Origin: Amphiduros pacificus
Lineage: Eukaryota; Annelida; Polychaeta; Phyllodocida; Hesionidae
NCBI GenBank assembly: GCA_949316495.1
Contig: OX439005.1
Coordinates: 20,597,704-20,661,703 of the forward strand
DNA: 64,000 nt
Reading direction: 5' to 3'
This document shows, piece after piece, positions 50,371 through 61,345 of the stretch. Position numbers and translations under genes: made by a program. Every line of letters begins with the position of its first letter. The first letter of the stretch is position 1. The notes beneath the pieces were generated by a model that was given only the letters and a program-made list of their open reading frames with translations, was not told where the DNA came from and did no database searches.

Positions 50371-53300
50371 GTGCCTTCTGATAAAACATTTTCTTATCAA
50401 TATGAACATTTTGAACAGTCGTCCTCACCAGTGTTTGTAACTGTGTGTTCTTGTTTATATAAATGTGTTGAAATAAATAGAAATATGTTTGTATCTAATT
50501 CCATGTTTTGTGATAATAAATATCAATATGAATCTGTTCCTCTCGACCCTTCTGTCTGCAATCCTGCCACAGATCATATGATTCTTTGTCACATACACTC
50601 CTATAATGCTATTTTGACGAATTCTCTTGATAATATTAACTTTAATATTATTAAAAACACTGACTTAAATGCATTATATACTTTAAAATATCCCTCTGAA
50701 CCACCAATGTCTTTTAAGATGTTATATCCAATAAATCTTATTGCTCGAAATCCTGACCTAACTGATGCCTCTAGTCCCTGTGGTGTACGGATTTTTAAAG
50801 TGGACGGCGCTGGTGCGCATGGCCCCAATATTACTATCCAAGATGGCCTCGGTTTCCCCACTGCCTCCTCTCACGAGTTTGACGTCTTTCTATGTAAGTA
50901 TTTCTTACCCCCGACAAAGACGACTTTTCATATTAATGACTTGAATCCTTCACATCGCCTATCGTGTACACGGCGGTCTCACTCGGGGCCTGGTCAAGCG
51001 ACACGTACACAAAATAGATTCCACGTGCTACAGTGTGCTTGCGATGAGCCTCCCCGCAGTTGTGCCTTACCACGCACACAGGGTGCACGTGTTGATGTTT
51101 TAGGTGCCAAGTCTAAGCCTAAAAAGACCAATATTATTATTGGTTCTTGCAACGCCCAGAGTGTTTCTAAAAAGGTTTTATCTGTGCGAGATTATTTCTT
51201 TGAAAATAATCTTGATGCTCTGTTTGTTACAGAGACCTGGTTACACGAATCTGGGGATGAAAAGACTGTTGGGGAACTTGAGGAAAATTCCCTCAAGTTC
51301 CACTCCTTTCCTCGTACTCGCTGCTCTGGCGGAGGAATTGGGCTTCTGCATCGGCGTGAACTTCCATTCACAACCAATAGGGTTAACCCGCCCAAGGTTA
51401 GCACTATGGAGCTGATGGAGTCCTCAATTTTAATCAGGGGAAAGAAAATTACCTTTGTGACCATATACAGACCAGAGCCCTCTGACGGGAATAGGTACAC
51501 CTACTCTGAGTTCTATAATGAATTTACACAACTAGTAGCACACTATGGCTCTTTTAAACATGAAGTGATCTTCCTGGGTGACTATAATTTTCATGTGAAT
51601 AAGCCAGGAAAACCTGATGTTGTCAAGTTCATAGACATCCTGTCAACCTTTGACATGACCCAATGGGTCACTGAACCAACTCATAAACTTGGCAACACCC
51701 TTGACTTAGTGATCACCTTCAATGGTAATAGCAAATTCATGGGTCATGAAGTTGATGAATATATATCTGACCATAAAAGTATCAAATTATGGCTAGATAT
51801 TAAACCCCCTAAACCCCCTAAAAAATCTATCAGTTATAGAAAATATAGGGGTATTGATCTTCAATCACTTAGGGATGACATTAGACTACTGACTGATAGT
51901 ACCTCTGGTTGGAGTGAACTATCCATTAGTGACATGGTGGATTACTATGACAAGAATCTGACTGCACTGATGGATAAACATGCTCCTGTGAGGCATGCTA
52001 ACGTTTCCCTTCGCAAGCCAGTGCCCTGGATGAGTGACCACATCAAATCTGAGAGATCTCTCAAGAGAAGACTTGAGAGGAAAATGAACAAAACTGGATT
52101 ACATGTGGATAAGCAATTGTTCAATACTCAAAAAAATAAGTACAATTGTCTACTGAAATCTGCCCAAACAACATATTTTTCAGACCTAGTCCATGAAAAT
52201 AAAAATGACCCTAAAAAACTTTTTAGAGTCATTGATAAAGTCATGCATAAGGCTGAGGATACCCCCATGCCTCAGGCTAACAGTGACCTCATACAGGCTG
52301 AAAAATTTAACAACTTCTTCCTTGAGAAAATCGATAAGATACGCAATGACATGGATAAATTATCAATACACGGTAATTATCCACCAGGTGGCGACACAGC
52401 ACACCTGTACCCACAAGAGGACGACACTGTAGACAATGCAGTTATAGCTCCCTCTAACTCAACTTCACTACTTGATTGCTTCAGGCCTTTGACAGAGTGT
52501 GAGGTGCGAAAACTCATTAAAAAGTCTGCAAACAAGTCGTGTGAGCTTGACCCCTTACCCACCTGGCTGCTGCATGAACTTATTGATGACTTATTGCCTA
52601 TAATCACTGCCATCATAAACAAATCACTAACAGAGACAACTGTTCCTGATAAGATGAAAGTTGCTATTATAGCCCCATTACTTAAGAAACTGGGTCTGGA
52701 ACTCATTGAGAAGAACTACAGACCTGTCTCAAACCTAACTTATACATCCAAACTTACTGAAAGGGCGGTGGCTGACCAACTTATCCCCCATCTCGTAAGG
52801 AATGGTCTTACTGACAAGTTCCAGTCGGCATACAAGGAATTCCATAGCACTGAAACTGCACTGCTAAAAGTACAAAACGATATCCTGTGTGAGCTGGACC
52901 AGAGGAAATCAGTGATACTTCTGTTACTTGACCTCTCGGCTGCATTTGACACTATTGACCATCAAATCCTGTTTGATAGACTTGAACATCGATGCATGGT
53001 GAAAGGTCATGCACTCGCCTGGATCAAGTCATACCTAAAAAATAGGTCACAATGTGTGAAGGTGGGCTGCCACAGGTCTTCCCTCATGCCAATCAGATAT
53101 GGGGTCCCACAGGGATCGGTCCTTGGTCCAATCCTTTTTACCATCTATATGTCACCTCTGGCTGATATCCTGGCTAAGTATGACCTAAGCTACCATATCT
53201 ATGCTGATGACACTCAGATCTACATCCCTGTAGACCACACTGTAAGTCAACATGCTAGCCTTAGCATTAGTAGACTGGAGTCATGCATTAGTGAAGTCAG

Positions 53301-54069
53301 GTCATTTTTGATTTCCAATAAAATGAAAATCAATGATGGCAAAACAGAGATGCTGATTTGTGCTGACAGATATACTTCTACCTCCACTGACAATATGCCA
53401 CCCTCGGTCTCAGTTGGTGTCTGTGATATCAACCCAAGTGAGTCTGTAGTTGACCTTGGGGTGACCTTTGATTCTAATATGGACATGAAGGCACATATAA
53501 GGAAGATGTGTAAAAGAGGGTACCATCATATTAGGAATATAGCGGCTATCAGACAATGTCTAGACGAGAAGACGGCTGAAACACTTGTTCATGCCTTTGT
53601 TACATCTACTTTAGATTATGGCAACAGTCTTCTCGCTGGCCTTCCTAAATCAGACATTAAGAAGTTGCAGAACTTACAGAACGCTGCAGCTAGAGTAGTT
53701 GGAAAAATCAAGAAATTCGACCACATTTCATGGAAACTGAGAGAACTACACTGGCTCCCAGTCCATGCTAGAATTGAATTTAAGATTCTTCTACTTACCT
53801 GGAAGGCCTTACATGGTAAGGCACCGCCTTACTTGCGTGATCTACTCCTAGTGAAACAGGGTGAGAGAGGTCTACGATCCAACGATGGAACGCATCTGAC
53901 CGTCCCAAGGACCCGTCTGAAAACGATTGGTGATAGAGCCTTCTCTTCTATCAGTCCTAGACTCTGGAACGCACTTCCTAATGTGATTAGGAGTAGTAGC
54001 TCGGTTGCGACTTTCAAGAACAGACTGAAAACGCACCTGTTCAGAACTTATGTTCTTGAAGCGCTATGA
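50371..54069 (+). CDS. LINE ORF2: endonuclease and reverse transcriptase
   Basis: An open frame of 1,232 codons counted from a GTG at 50,371; the first ATG is codon 39 at 50,485. Residues 1-250 are an unassigned N-terminal extension with a Cys-containing stretch (QCACDEPPRSC, 221-231). The APE-type endonuclease (about 253-480) has N261, E288, YRPE at 366-369, GDYNFH at 403-408, D445 and SDH at 466-468. The reverse transcriptase (about 730-1,010) has LLDLSAAFD with D854, GVPQGSVLGP and YADD at 944-947. The C-terminal domain ends in HWLPVHARIEFKILLLTWKA and RLWNALP blocks typical of CR1/L2-type elements. All catalytic residues are present. The frame is the same as ORF1 with only one UGA between, so expression may rely on reinitiation or stop read-through. 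Confidence 0.96.
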   Translation: MPSDKTFSYQYEHFEQSSSPVFVTVCSCLYKCVEINRNMFVSNSMFCDNKYQYESVPLDPSVCNPATDHMILCHIHSYNAILTNSLDNINFNIIKNTDLNALYTLKYPSEPPMSFKMLYPINLIARNPDLTDASSPCGVRIFKVDGAGAHGPNITIQDGLGFPTASSHEFDVFLCKYFLPPTKTTFHINDLNPSHRLSCTRRSHSGPGQATRTQNRFHVLQCACDEPPRSCALPRTQGARVDVLGAKSKPKKTNIIIGSCNAQSVSKKVLSVRDYFFENNLDALFVTETWLHESGDEKTVGELEENSLKFHSFPRTRCSGGGIGLLHRRELPFTTNRVNPPKVSTMELMESSILIRGKKITFVTIYRPEPSDGNRYTYSEFYNEFTQLVAHYGSFKHEVIFLGDYNFHVNKPGKPDVVKFIDILSTFDMTQWVTEPTHKLGNTLDLVITFNGNSKFMGHEVDEYISDHKSIKLWLDIKPPKPPKKSISYRKYRGIDLQSLRDDIRLLTDSTSGWSELSISDMVDYYDKNLTALMDKHAPVRHANVSLRKPVPWMSDHIKSERSLKRRLERKMNKTGLHVDKQLFNTQKNKYNCLLKSAQTTYFSDLVHENKNDPKKLFRVIDKVMHKAEDTPMPQANSDLIQAEKFNNFFLEKIDKIRNDMDKLSIHGNYPPGGDTAHLYPQEDDTVDNAVIAPSNSTSLLDCFRPLTECEVRKLIKKSANKSCELDPLPTWLLHELIDDLLPIITAIINKSLTETTVPDKMKVAIIAPLLKKLGLELIEKNYRPVSNLTYTSKLTERAVADQLIPHLVRNGLTDKFQSAYKEFHSTETALLKVQNDILCELDQRKSVILLLLDLSAAFDTIDHQILFDRLEHRCMVKGHALAWIKSYLKNRSQCVKVGCHRSSLMPIRYGVPQGSVLGPILFTIYMSPLADILAKYDLSYHIYADDTQIYIPVDHTVSQHASLSISRLESCISEVRSFLISNKMKINDGKTEMLICADRYTSTSTDNMPPSVSVGVCDINPSESVVDLGVTFDSNMDMKAHIRKMCKRGYHHIRNIAAIRQCLDEKTAETLVHAFVTSTLDYGNSLLAGLPKSDIKKLQNLQNAAARVVGKIKKFDHISWKLRELHWLPVHARIEFKILLLTWKALHGKAPPYLRDLLLVKQGERGLRSNDGTHLTVPRTRLKTIGDRAFSSISPRLWNALPNVIRSSSSVATFKNRLKTHLFRTYVLEAL

Positions 54070-54144
54070 ACAGACTTGTCTGATATCAGCGCTATATAAA
54101 TGTTTATATTATTATTATTATTATTATTATTTATTTTATTTTTG

Positions 54145-54345
54145 CAAACATAGACAATATAATAATAATGACTTTATACAGTAAACAAGTATACAATTTT
54201 CACACTAGGGTAATATTTGAGCAATATGCATGTCAGAACATATAGAATTGAATATGTTTTTTGACAACATAGAAAATAGAAAAATGCTTTATGCAGAAAA
54301 CAAATAAGAAATCTTCATATTCCAATTTTATTTTAAGTCAGACAA
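54145..54345. repeat. Right-flank degenerate repeat units of the LINE insertion site
   Basis: Two units (about 54,145-54,250 and 54,254-54,345) resemble those at 47.69-48.14 kb (GACTTTATACAG-AAACAA, ATTTGAGCAAT, GTCAGAACATATAG). This supports insertion of the LINE into a pre-existing repeat array. Confidence 0.55.
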
Positions 54346-56229
54346 AAACTTATAACATGGAATCAATTTCAAGATTTTATCATAGACTTTAACTAAGTTG
54401 ATCATGAGGCTAACCTTGAGCATCAATGCTGTAACAAATCATCCACTTTTAAAACACACCTTCAAACAATGCTCAGTGTTAAATACAATCAATCAGATTG
54501 GCATACTATTTATTTCAAAACAATATTCAAGATCTTCAAAATGTGGAGCTGTCAATATTTGACCATATCAGTCACTGACAGGATGGAAATCAACAGGTCA
54601 CATGTCACCTGTATGTACTCATTTGAGCAAAGATCACCTCTTGGAAATGGTGTCAATGCCTCTAGTTTCACAGTTGTTTAAACAATATAGAAGTAGAATT
54701 TATATATTTGAAATAAATTCAAATATTGCAATCATTATTTTAATTGTCAAATAAAACCACAATTTGAATGAAGAAATATGTGTAGTAATAATGCTAAGAT
54801 GTGTATGTACAGCGATTTGCCCACTATTTTTGACATGTGAAAGTGACCACACACCCCACTAACCTGAGTACTAATCTCAGCAAGCAAGCGTTCTCAATAG
54901 GACACCAGTTCATATTTTTATTCTCTACTGCTGGTTCCCTTACCTGAGACTTTGCTCTTTTTATCAGATATGTTGGCTTAAGGGAAAAACATGTAACAAC
55001 CAATATTTTTTGGGATTTTCACATTTCATGCTTTGAATTGGCCTCTTGAATTATGGCATGGACTTGTTGGCCATGTTCATGTATTGATATACATATATTC
55101 TATTCAGCACAAGGGAAGATGCTAACAGTAAAGAATATGTAGCCCTGGTGCTGCTACCTACAGTGTAGTACATTCAGTGATGCAGTGTAATATTGACACT
55201 AGGTCTGTGTGAATGGTGTGAGTGAATGGTGTGAGTTATGTGTAGCATCTTTTCCTCAGCTTTTTTCTGACATTTAGCTTGATATCAAATGGCATTTACA
55301 AGAGTCCAAGTGATGAAATCATGAAGCACCACTATGTTGTGGAGCATCTGATTGTTGTCACTCCTATGATTAAACTGACCCATTTTCTCCTAATTGTGCA
55401 AAGTCTGAAACAATGGCGGAACAATACTGAGATCAATTTTTCTTACGAGCCATATTTTTGATGACGAAATGGAAAGAATGAGTCGTCATTAAAATATGAT
55501 GGACAGTGCTTGATGTTCTTGGAAACAGTGGATTGTAAGTGTTTTCATGATGAATATGGAGAGTGTTCAACTAGACTTTATTTTGTGAGGCCTTCATTTA
55601 TCCTTTTTCAGGCACTTTTAATACTAGACATTTAACAGGCAAACTAACACTTTGTGAAGAACAGTAAATAAAAATGAAGCCATTTATCAGTAACACTATT
55701 ATGCAAGTGCTTCAGTGTTGAGCATTATATAATATCATGTACAGATTTTCTGTGAAAAAAATTGATTCAGCAATATTTTAATGAAATTCAGTAGTATTAC
55801 ATCTGTTACATTGATCTATTTTTTACAAATGAGATTTTACCAATTTGATATGTCCATTGATTTCTCAACATGAACATATTTTACCAGGCATATAAAGGAA
55901 ATGTTTTAACTGCCAGCTGGCAAAATGTCCCAGCTAGCTGCTGAGCGTTTACTTTAATTGCCAGCTAGGGCACATATGGGCGAATATCAGATATTTTGCA
56001 TATCAGATAAATGGTGGGCCCCTGAATTATTGTGCCATCTGAGTGCAACAAGGTTTCTATTAAAACTGGCAACCTCCAGCTCTCAGTTATAACTGCCGAA
56101 GGCTGATAATTTAAACCATCTCTGTTATCAGTACCATATCCCATTTAGAATTCTTAAAGATAAGTCAACCTTCATATTTCCATGAGCCTGATGTATTGTA
56201 GATATCTTCACAGTTTGTTTAGATACTGT
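54346..56229. other. Noncoding, nothing recognised
   Basis: No gene or repeat partner identified. A cluster of CCAGCTGG/CCAGCTAG half-palindromes lies at about 55,910-55,970. Confidence 0.4.
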
Positions 56230-56720
56230 TAGGAATTTCAGAGCAAAATTAATGTTGCTCTATTTACATTCAGATCTGGTATTAGTGGTGACAGTTGGTA
56301 TTGGTTCGCAACATATCTGAGTGAATGATCACAGCTTTTAACATGGATGAGTGAGTCATCTGACAGGCAGAGGATTATGGTAGGGGTTCCTCTGGGTTCT
56401 ATTCTGGGGCCCCTGCTGTTCTCACTCTTTATCAATGACCTCCGTGAACATGTGGACTTCGCACTAGATATGTATACGAATGACAGCGCCATTGCAGCTG
56501 TTGGAAAAAATGTTTCTATTATTGCTCAAAAGTTGTCAGTAGATTTTAGTGGATGAAGTCAAATAGGTTAACATTACATTTAGGTAAAACTAAGGTACAC
56601 CTTATTGTTTCAAATATAAAGGTTGCAAAACAAAAATATTGATTGTGCATAAAGGACAAATGCTTGAACAAGTTTACATTGTTAAGCATTTCGGTATTTA
56701 TGTAGATTGTTGATTCATTT
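56230..56720 (+). mobile_element. LINE reverse-transcriptase relic
   Basis: The plus strand reads VGVPLGSILGPLLFSLFIND, then LDMYTNDSAIAAVGKNV at the YADD position (active site changed to YTND), then KSNRLTLHLGKTKVHLIVSN and a truncated HFGIYVD. Frame changes occur. The wording fits a CR1/jockey-type element different from the 48-54 kb family. The active-site substitution and breaks make it nonfunctional. Confidence 0.85.
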
Positions 56721-58036
56721 TGCTGTCTGTCATCGTCTTTCTAGCAATTTCGAAAATATGGTGTATTTTAGTAGAAATCACATGCAAAGTAGTGGAAATG
56801 GGACTTTAATAAAGTTGAGATGCTATGTTATCATGAATTAAAATCAAGTTCTTTGGGGGAAAAACTTGTCCCTCTGTTACAAAAATATTGATATTTTTAC
56901 CTCATGCTATAATGCATATAACAAGGAATGGTCAGCATGGTCAGTGATACATAATTCTATTTTCCTGTCTACATAGTCATGTAGTATGAACACTGGTTTT
57001 CAATACTGTCTGAGGCATATTTGTTTGCATTGGTACTTTAGTCAGAGGAAGAAAACTACCAGCTGGCCTGCTACTACCTGCACTGGGTACACTAGCTGTC
57101 CCATCAGAGACAGCCCAATTGCTGTTTGATAGGTGTGATTCCTTGTGACACTATGTAGCCATTTGATCTTGTCAAAGTGTCTAATTTACCTGACAAATCC
57201 ATTCTTAGGGATGATACAGAGTTCCTGGCTTACAGTTAGGATAACACAAGGCTAAGAACATGATGTTGTAATGGAATGAGTTGTGTGTGTCATCCCTATG
57301 GTACCTGGTCAAAATGACCATGATACTAAGTGGACTGCCGGACCAAGTGCATGTGCATTTCATTTGGTAGCTATATATTCCGTCCTCTTATATAAAACCT
57401 GAACATAGCTGCCAATCTTTATCTTATTCAGCTACTTTCTGCTGTGATTATATCTCATGTCCATCATATCTTTCTGTTAATATTCTCAGGCTTCAACATT
57501 ACCATAACTTTTAACGTTTGACGTCCATTTTAAGTCTTCCAAAACGTAAATAGTATGCATTTCTAAGCATTGTTAAACTCATATTTTCTCCAACTTGTGG
57601 ATAATTTACGTTTATAAAATTTCCAAATTCAGCAGTTCGACAATGGTCTGTCTAATGTGGCAGCTCAGGAGCTAAGTATTTCTGACAATTCTGTATTTCT
57701 GGAATAAATGCATTTAGGTAATGCTTTTCAGTGATGCTGTCCCTCCATTAGCGCTTGGCTGAGCCCTCTTGTATATCTATATTACAATGATCACTCTTTT
57801 TTAAGATGTGGATACATGTATTTAGAGTAAAGAAACCTTCACAACAAGCCAATATACTAGCAAATCTTGGATTGTAAGTCGAAATAAAGGGTATATAATG
57901 TCTAAATCATGCTTGTTTTTTTTTACACTTTTACTTTATAATATTCAGATTTCTTAGATATCTCTTTATTCATAACCTTCATGTTGTTGGTCCTGATAGA
58001 ACTTTTCAGAATGAGCCAAGAATCAGCAAATCTTGG
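56721..58036. other. Noncoding, nothing recognised
   Basis: AT-rich with no supported open frame or repeat. Confidence 0.4.
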
Positions 58037-58336
58037 ATAGTTTGTTTGTTTGGGGTTTTACATCACTTTCAACATTATTTCAGTCATTTTGTGATGAGAC
58101 CTACTTGTAGCAGACATAGTGCTCTCTCACTGAATTGTCGTGTTGCAGGTCCTTGACCTGTATATTGCAAGGACAACGGATAACCCTTTAGGCACGGGCC
58201 TCAGCTCATATGGGAAATTGTATCATGAGTTCAATCTTGGCACGGCCAGGGTTCGAACCCATAACCTTTGGATCACCACAGAGGAACTGGTGCTAATAAC
58301 CTGGCGCTCTAACCAACTGCGCCATGGCCCGTGGCC
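58037..58336 (-). mobile_element. SINE copy, full length
   Basis: Minus-strand SINE of the family at 19.97 kb. The head has ATGGCGCAGTTGGTTAGAGC and B box GGTTCGAACCC, followed by the shared body (TGAAAGTGATGTAAAACCCC) and a (CAAA)n tail. The 7-bp duplication ATCTTGG lies at 58,030-58,036 and 58,337-58,343. Promoter boxes are intact. Confidence 0.92.
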
Positions 58337-58629
58337 ATCTTGGCTCACCCAACATGCCACCCAGGATGAAATTCCTTGTGATAAAATTTTTTACACAGGA
58401 TGTAAGAGGCTGGCTTATGTAACACAAGACTCACTCTGTTGCAGGTTTTTGCAAAGGAAAGAAACTGTTATATAGGGTATCTATATCTTCAGACTTAATC
58501 CTAGCCCAAATGCCATCTACTTTTTTCAGCATCGTGATTTTGACAATGTTTGAAGAAGGAGACAGCCATTCAAGAATAAATGCACTGTATTCTATAAATG
58601 TCCCTTTCATTTTTTTCTCTTTTAGGACT

Positions 58630-59495
58630 TAAACAAGGTCAACGACCTTTTACTGGTTCTCAATGAACCTTTGCCAGTTTTCAAAGCCAAAAGAGGTCAC
58701 ACACCATTCAAGGATATATATGTACTAAAATCATTCCTGCATTTTACGATTTCAGGACTGTTTGTTTCCAGGTAAGGCCAATAATTGACAAAAATGGAAG
58801 GTCAATGACATTCCAGGTAAGACCAATTATTAGTAAAAAGGAAAGGTCAATTACCTTTCAACAGTTTTTGTACCATTTCAGAAGGGAGCCAGTGGAATAT
58901 TAAGCAAATATATACTCACTATTAAGCAAATATATACTCACTATAATACTTCAAATGACACTTTCATTTTTTGTTTCTTTTCAGCACAAATTGATTGCAA
59001 TCAAGGTCAATGAACTTTTACAAGTCTGTGCATGGTCTGTTCTTACAAGATGTTTGATATGAAACATCAGATACTTTGAGGGATTAACACATTGGTGTAT
59101 CAATTGTATTACTGTTTTCTTTCAGAAGAGTTCATTAATAAGCAAGGTCAATGACCTTTCCTTTTAAGGGACCGGATTAAGATGATTGTATACTTTATAC
59201 TTTTTGTATATTTTAGGCAAGGACAATAACCATTTATCAAGCAAGGTCAATGGCTTTTTGTCATGCAAGGTCAATGACATTTTACCAGTATGGACTATTT
59301 TAACACAGAGCCTGATAGAAAATGTTGCATGTGTAACCATTTAGGGATAAAATAATTTAATATCCCTTGCATTCTATTCACTTTCAGGAAAGCTTGGTTT
59401 CAGACAAGGACCAATTTGTCTTAAATTCTGAAAAGGGCATGATATATTTTTAGGATATATAACTGGCTTGTTTCCAGGCAAGATCAATGACCTTT
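58630..59495. repeat. Cluster of eight AGGTCA-A-TGACCT-like palindromes
   Basis: Motifs start at 58,636, 58,799, 58,844, 59,004, 59,145, 59,244, 59,268 and 59,481, each within a few bases of AGGTCAATGACCT and often followed by TTTTA. The copy at 59,145-59,157 is perfect. Each tends to be preceded by TTTCAG/TTCCAGGCA, so they are remnants of a short repeated unit with irregular spacing. An inverted AGGTCA repeat with a 1-bp spacer is the classic site for some nuclear receptors (EcR/RXR, FXR). Confidence 0.75.
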
Positions 59496-59499
59496 TATC

Positions 59500-60925
59500 A
59501 GTTATTGCTATGTTGCTTGTCAATAATAAATGTAAAATGTTATATTTTTGGTATATCTTTGGGGTAACTACATATTGTGCTGGTATATAAACTTACATTT
59601 ATAATTCAGGATAGGTCTTTAAAGGTAGCATAAACTTACATATATAGTGGAAGATACATATATTGTGGAAGATAAGCCAATTAAGCCCTGTACAAATCAC
59701 TTAAACTAACATAATCAGTGGAGGATAAGTATCATGTAAACTGATATACACATTGAAGGATAGGTCATATAACCTCACATAAACAATGGCATGGATGTTA
59801 GTTAGCAAATGTTCTCCATATATACTGTTTATGAGTATTTATAAGTTTATGAGTGTTTATCTGTTTAAACATGTATATCAGTTGAATGTATAGCCTTTAA
59901 ATATCACCTATCAGTAAAATGTTTATTGAGGTAAATGAGCTTATCCAAGCATAAACGGGAGAGTTAATTTTAAGTAAGTTGTATACTTCTGTCAGTTTTG
60001 TTAATTATGGCACTGCATTGGTGTTTTTTCCTGGTGCTTTACATAAATAAACTGTGCTTATATCAGAATATTCGCATAGTGTATACATCAAGAATTATCA
60101 GTATCAGCAATATCAAAGTGTATTTACTGCAAACTTGATTGAGCTTACCGCATGATCTGTGGTTTAGACTGGTGCAATATGCAAAATAATTTGTGGAATA
60201 TACAAAGTAAAATGATTGAATTATTCATGTGGACAAGATGTGAATTATTCATTGAGTATAAGAGAGAGATTTTTACCAACATTTTTACCCCAAATAGCTA
60301 TCTGAGCATTCCCAAATGGACCTCTCATATACTGAGTTATATTCCTATCAGATTTAGGTCAATGTGAATGATAACACCTAGCTCAATATGAAGAATAGCA
60401 ACAATGCAAATAATGAGTTATAGACAAATATAAAGTGAAAAATTTTATGTTTTTATTTTTTGAAGAGACAAATTATCATGTTTTACTATTTCATGCCTTA
60501 GAAATCATGGTGTACTCATCACAATATATTTTTCACAGCCCAGTTCAGAAGCGTGAGAAAACTTTGACCCATATCATATAAATCTGTCATTCCATAAATG
60601 TGTTTTCCCCACAGCTAGTTGACACATGACTGACTTTCAAGACAGCAGGGTAACACACACTAAATATATTGAATGATATTGTTTTGGAATTATAAAATAT
60701 CCACATGATATATCACTGAGAAATAGTGCCTTACACTGTTCACAGCCAGAAATTATCTCGCATCATTTCGATGTCACCTTAGCTACCAATAAATCACATT
60801 TTATTAATTGCAGAATCTACAAAGAGGAGGTAAGTTTTTTTATAGTTTTCTTTTTGTTAGCATATTTTGTAGACTATTTTCCGTGCTTTACTGTGGCATG
60901 CGGATGTATTTTAGCTTGTGCATGG
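59500..60925. other. Noncoding, nothing recognised
   Basis: AT-rich. The short frame at 60,152-60,367 has no features of a real gene. Confidence 0.4.
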
Positions 60926-61345
60926 CATATGCTACCCTCCATAGCAGGACTTTTCTATCATAATAGTCGCCACCAAAATTATTTAAAAAATAATAAAATG
61001 AGGTTTTCAAGCACATTTATAATATAAATATTTAATCCCCAAACTTTGCGATCAAAAGTTATTACAGATCATATTTCCCTTATATGGATTTCTGTACCAT
61101 TTGAAAGTGGATGAGTCTCCTGCTACAATTCAAATCATCCATTGGGCACTATATCAACAAACGTTGTTAAGCTGAGCAGTGATCTTGGGCAAACACCTGC
61201 CCAGTAAAGTCTTGCTAATAGTAGGGCACCTTTAGATTGCAACAATAGAGTGATTTGATTTAAAGAGACCTAAGTGCCCATTGATATTTGTCCAATGGTA
61301 TAGGCCTAACGCCCTGATAAATCACAATAGAAGTCACATGACTGT
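60926..61345 (+). repeat. About 350-bp dispersed repeat, copy 2, plus its left extension
   Basis: 60,996-61,345 is collinear with 37,042-37,390. The stretch just left of it (60,926-60,985) matches 172-236 in reverse complement, suggesting that the full element is longer than the part shared with copy 1. Confidence 0.78.

Larger units (their letters stand above)
48146..54130 (+). mobile_element. Full-length LINE of the CR1/L2 group with KH-domain ORF1
   Basis: About 6 kb with a GC-richer, CpG-containing 5' UTR of roughly 980 bp, ORF1 (49,129-50,358), ORF2 (50,371-54,069), a short 3' UTR and an (ATT)n tail. Both ORFs are fully open, so the copy is young and may be competent. The 3' end has a small hairpin (CAGACTTGTCTG), then GCTATATAAAT, then the tail repeat, all shared with the truncated copy at 39.2 kb. 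A possible 8-bp target duplication, TTATTTTA, lies at both edges, but the DNA is low complexity. The insertion splits an array of degenerate repeats at 47.69-48.14 and 54.15-54.35 kb. The 5' boundary is set by the change in composition and by the flanking repeat, so it is accurate only to tens of bases. Confidence 0.93.
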
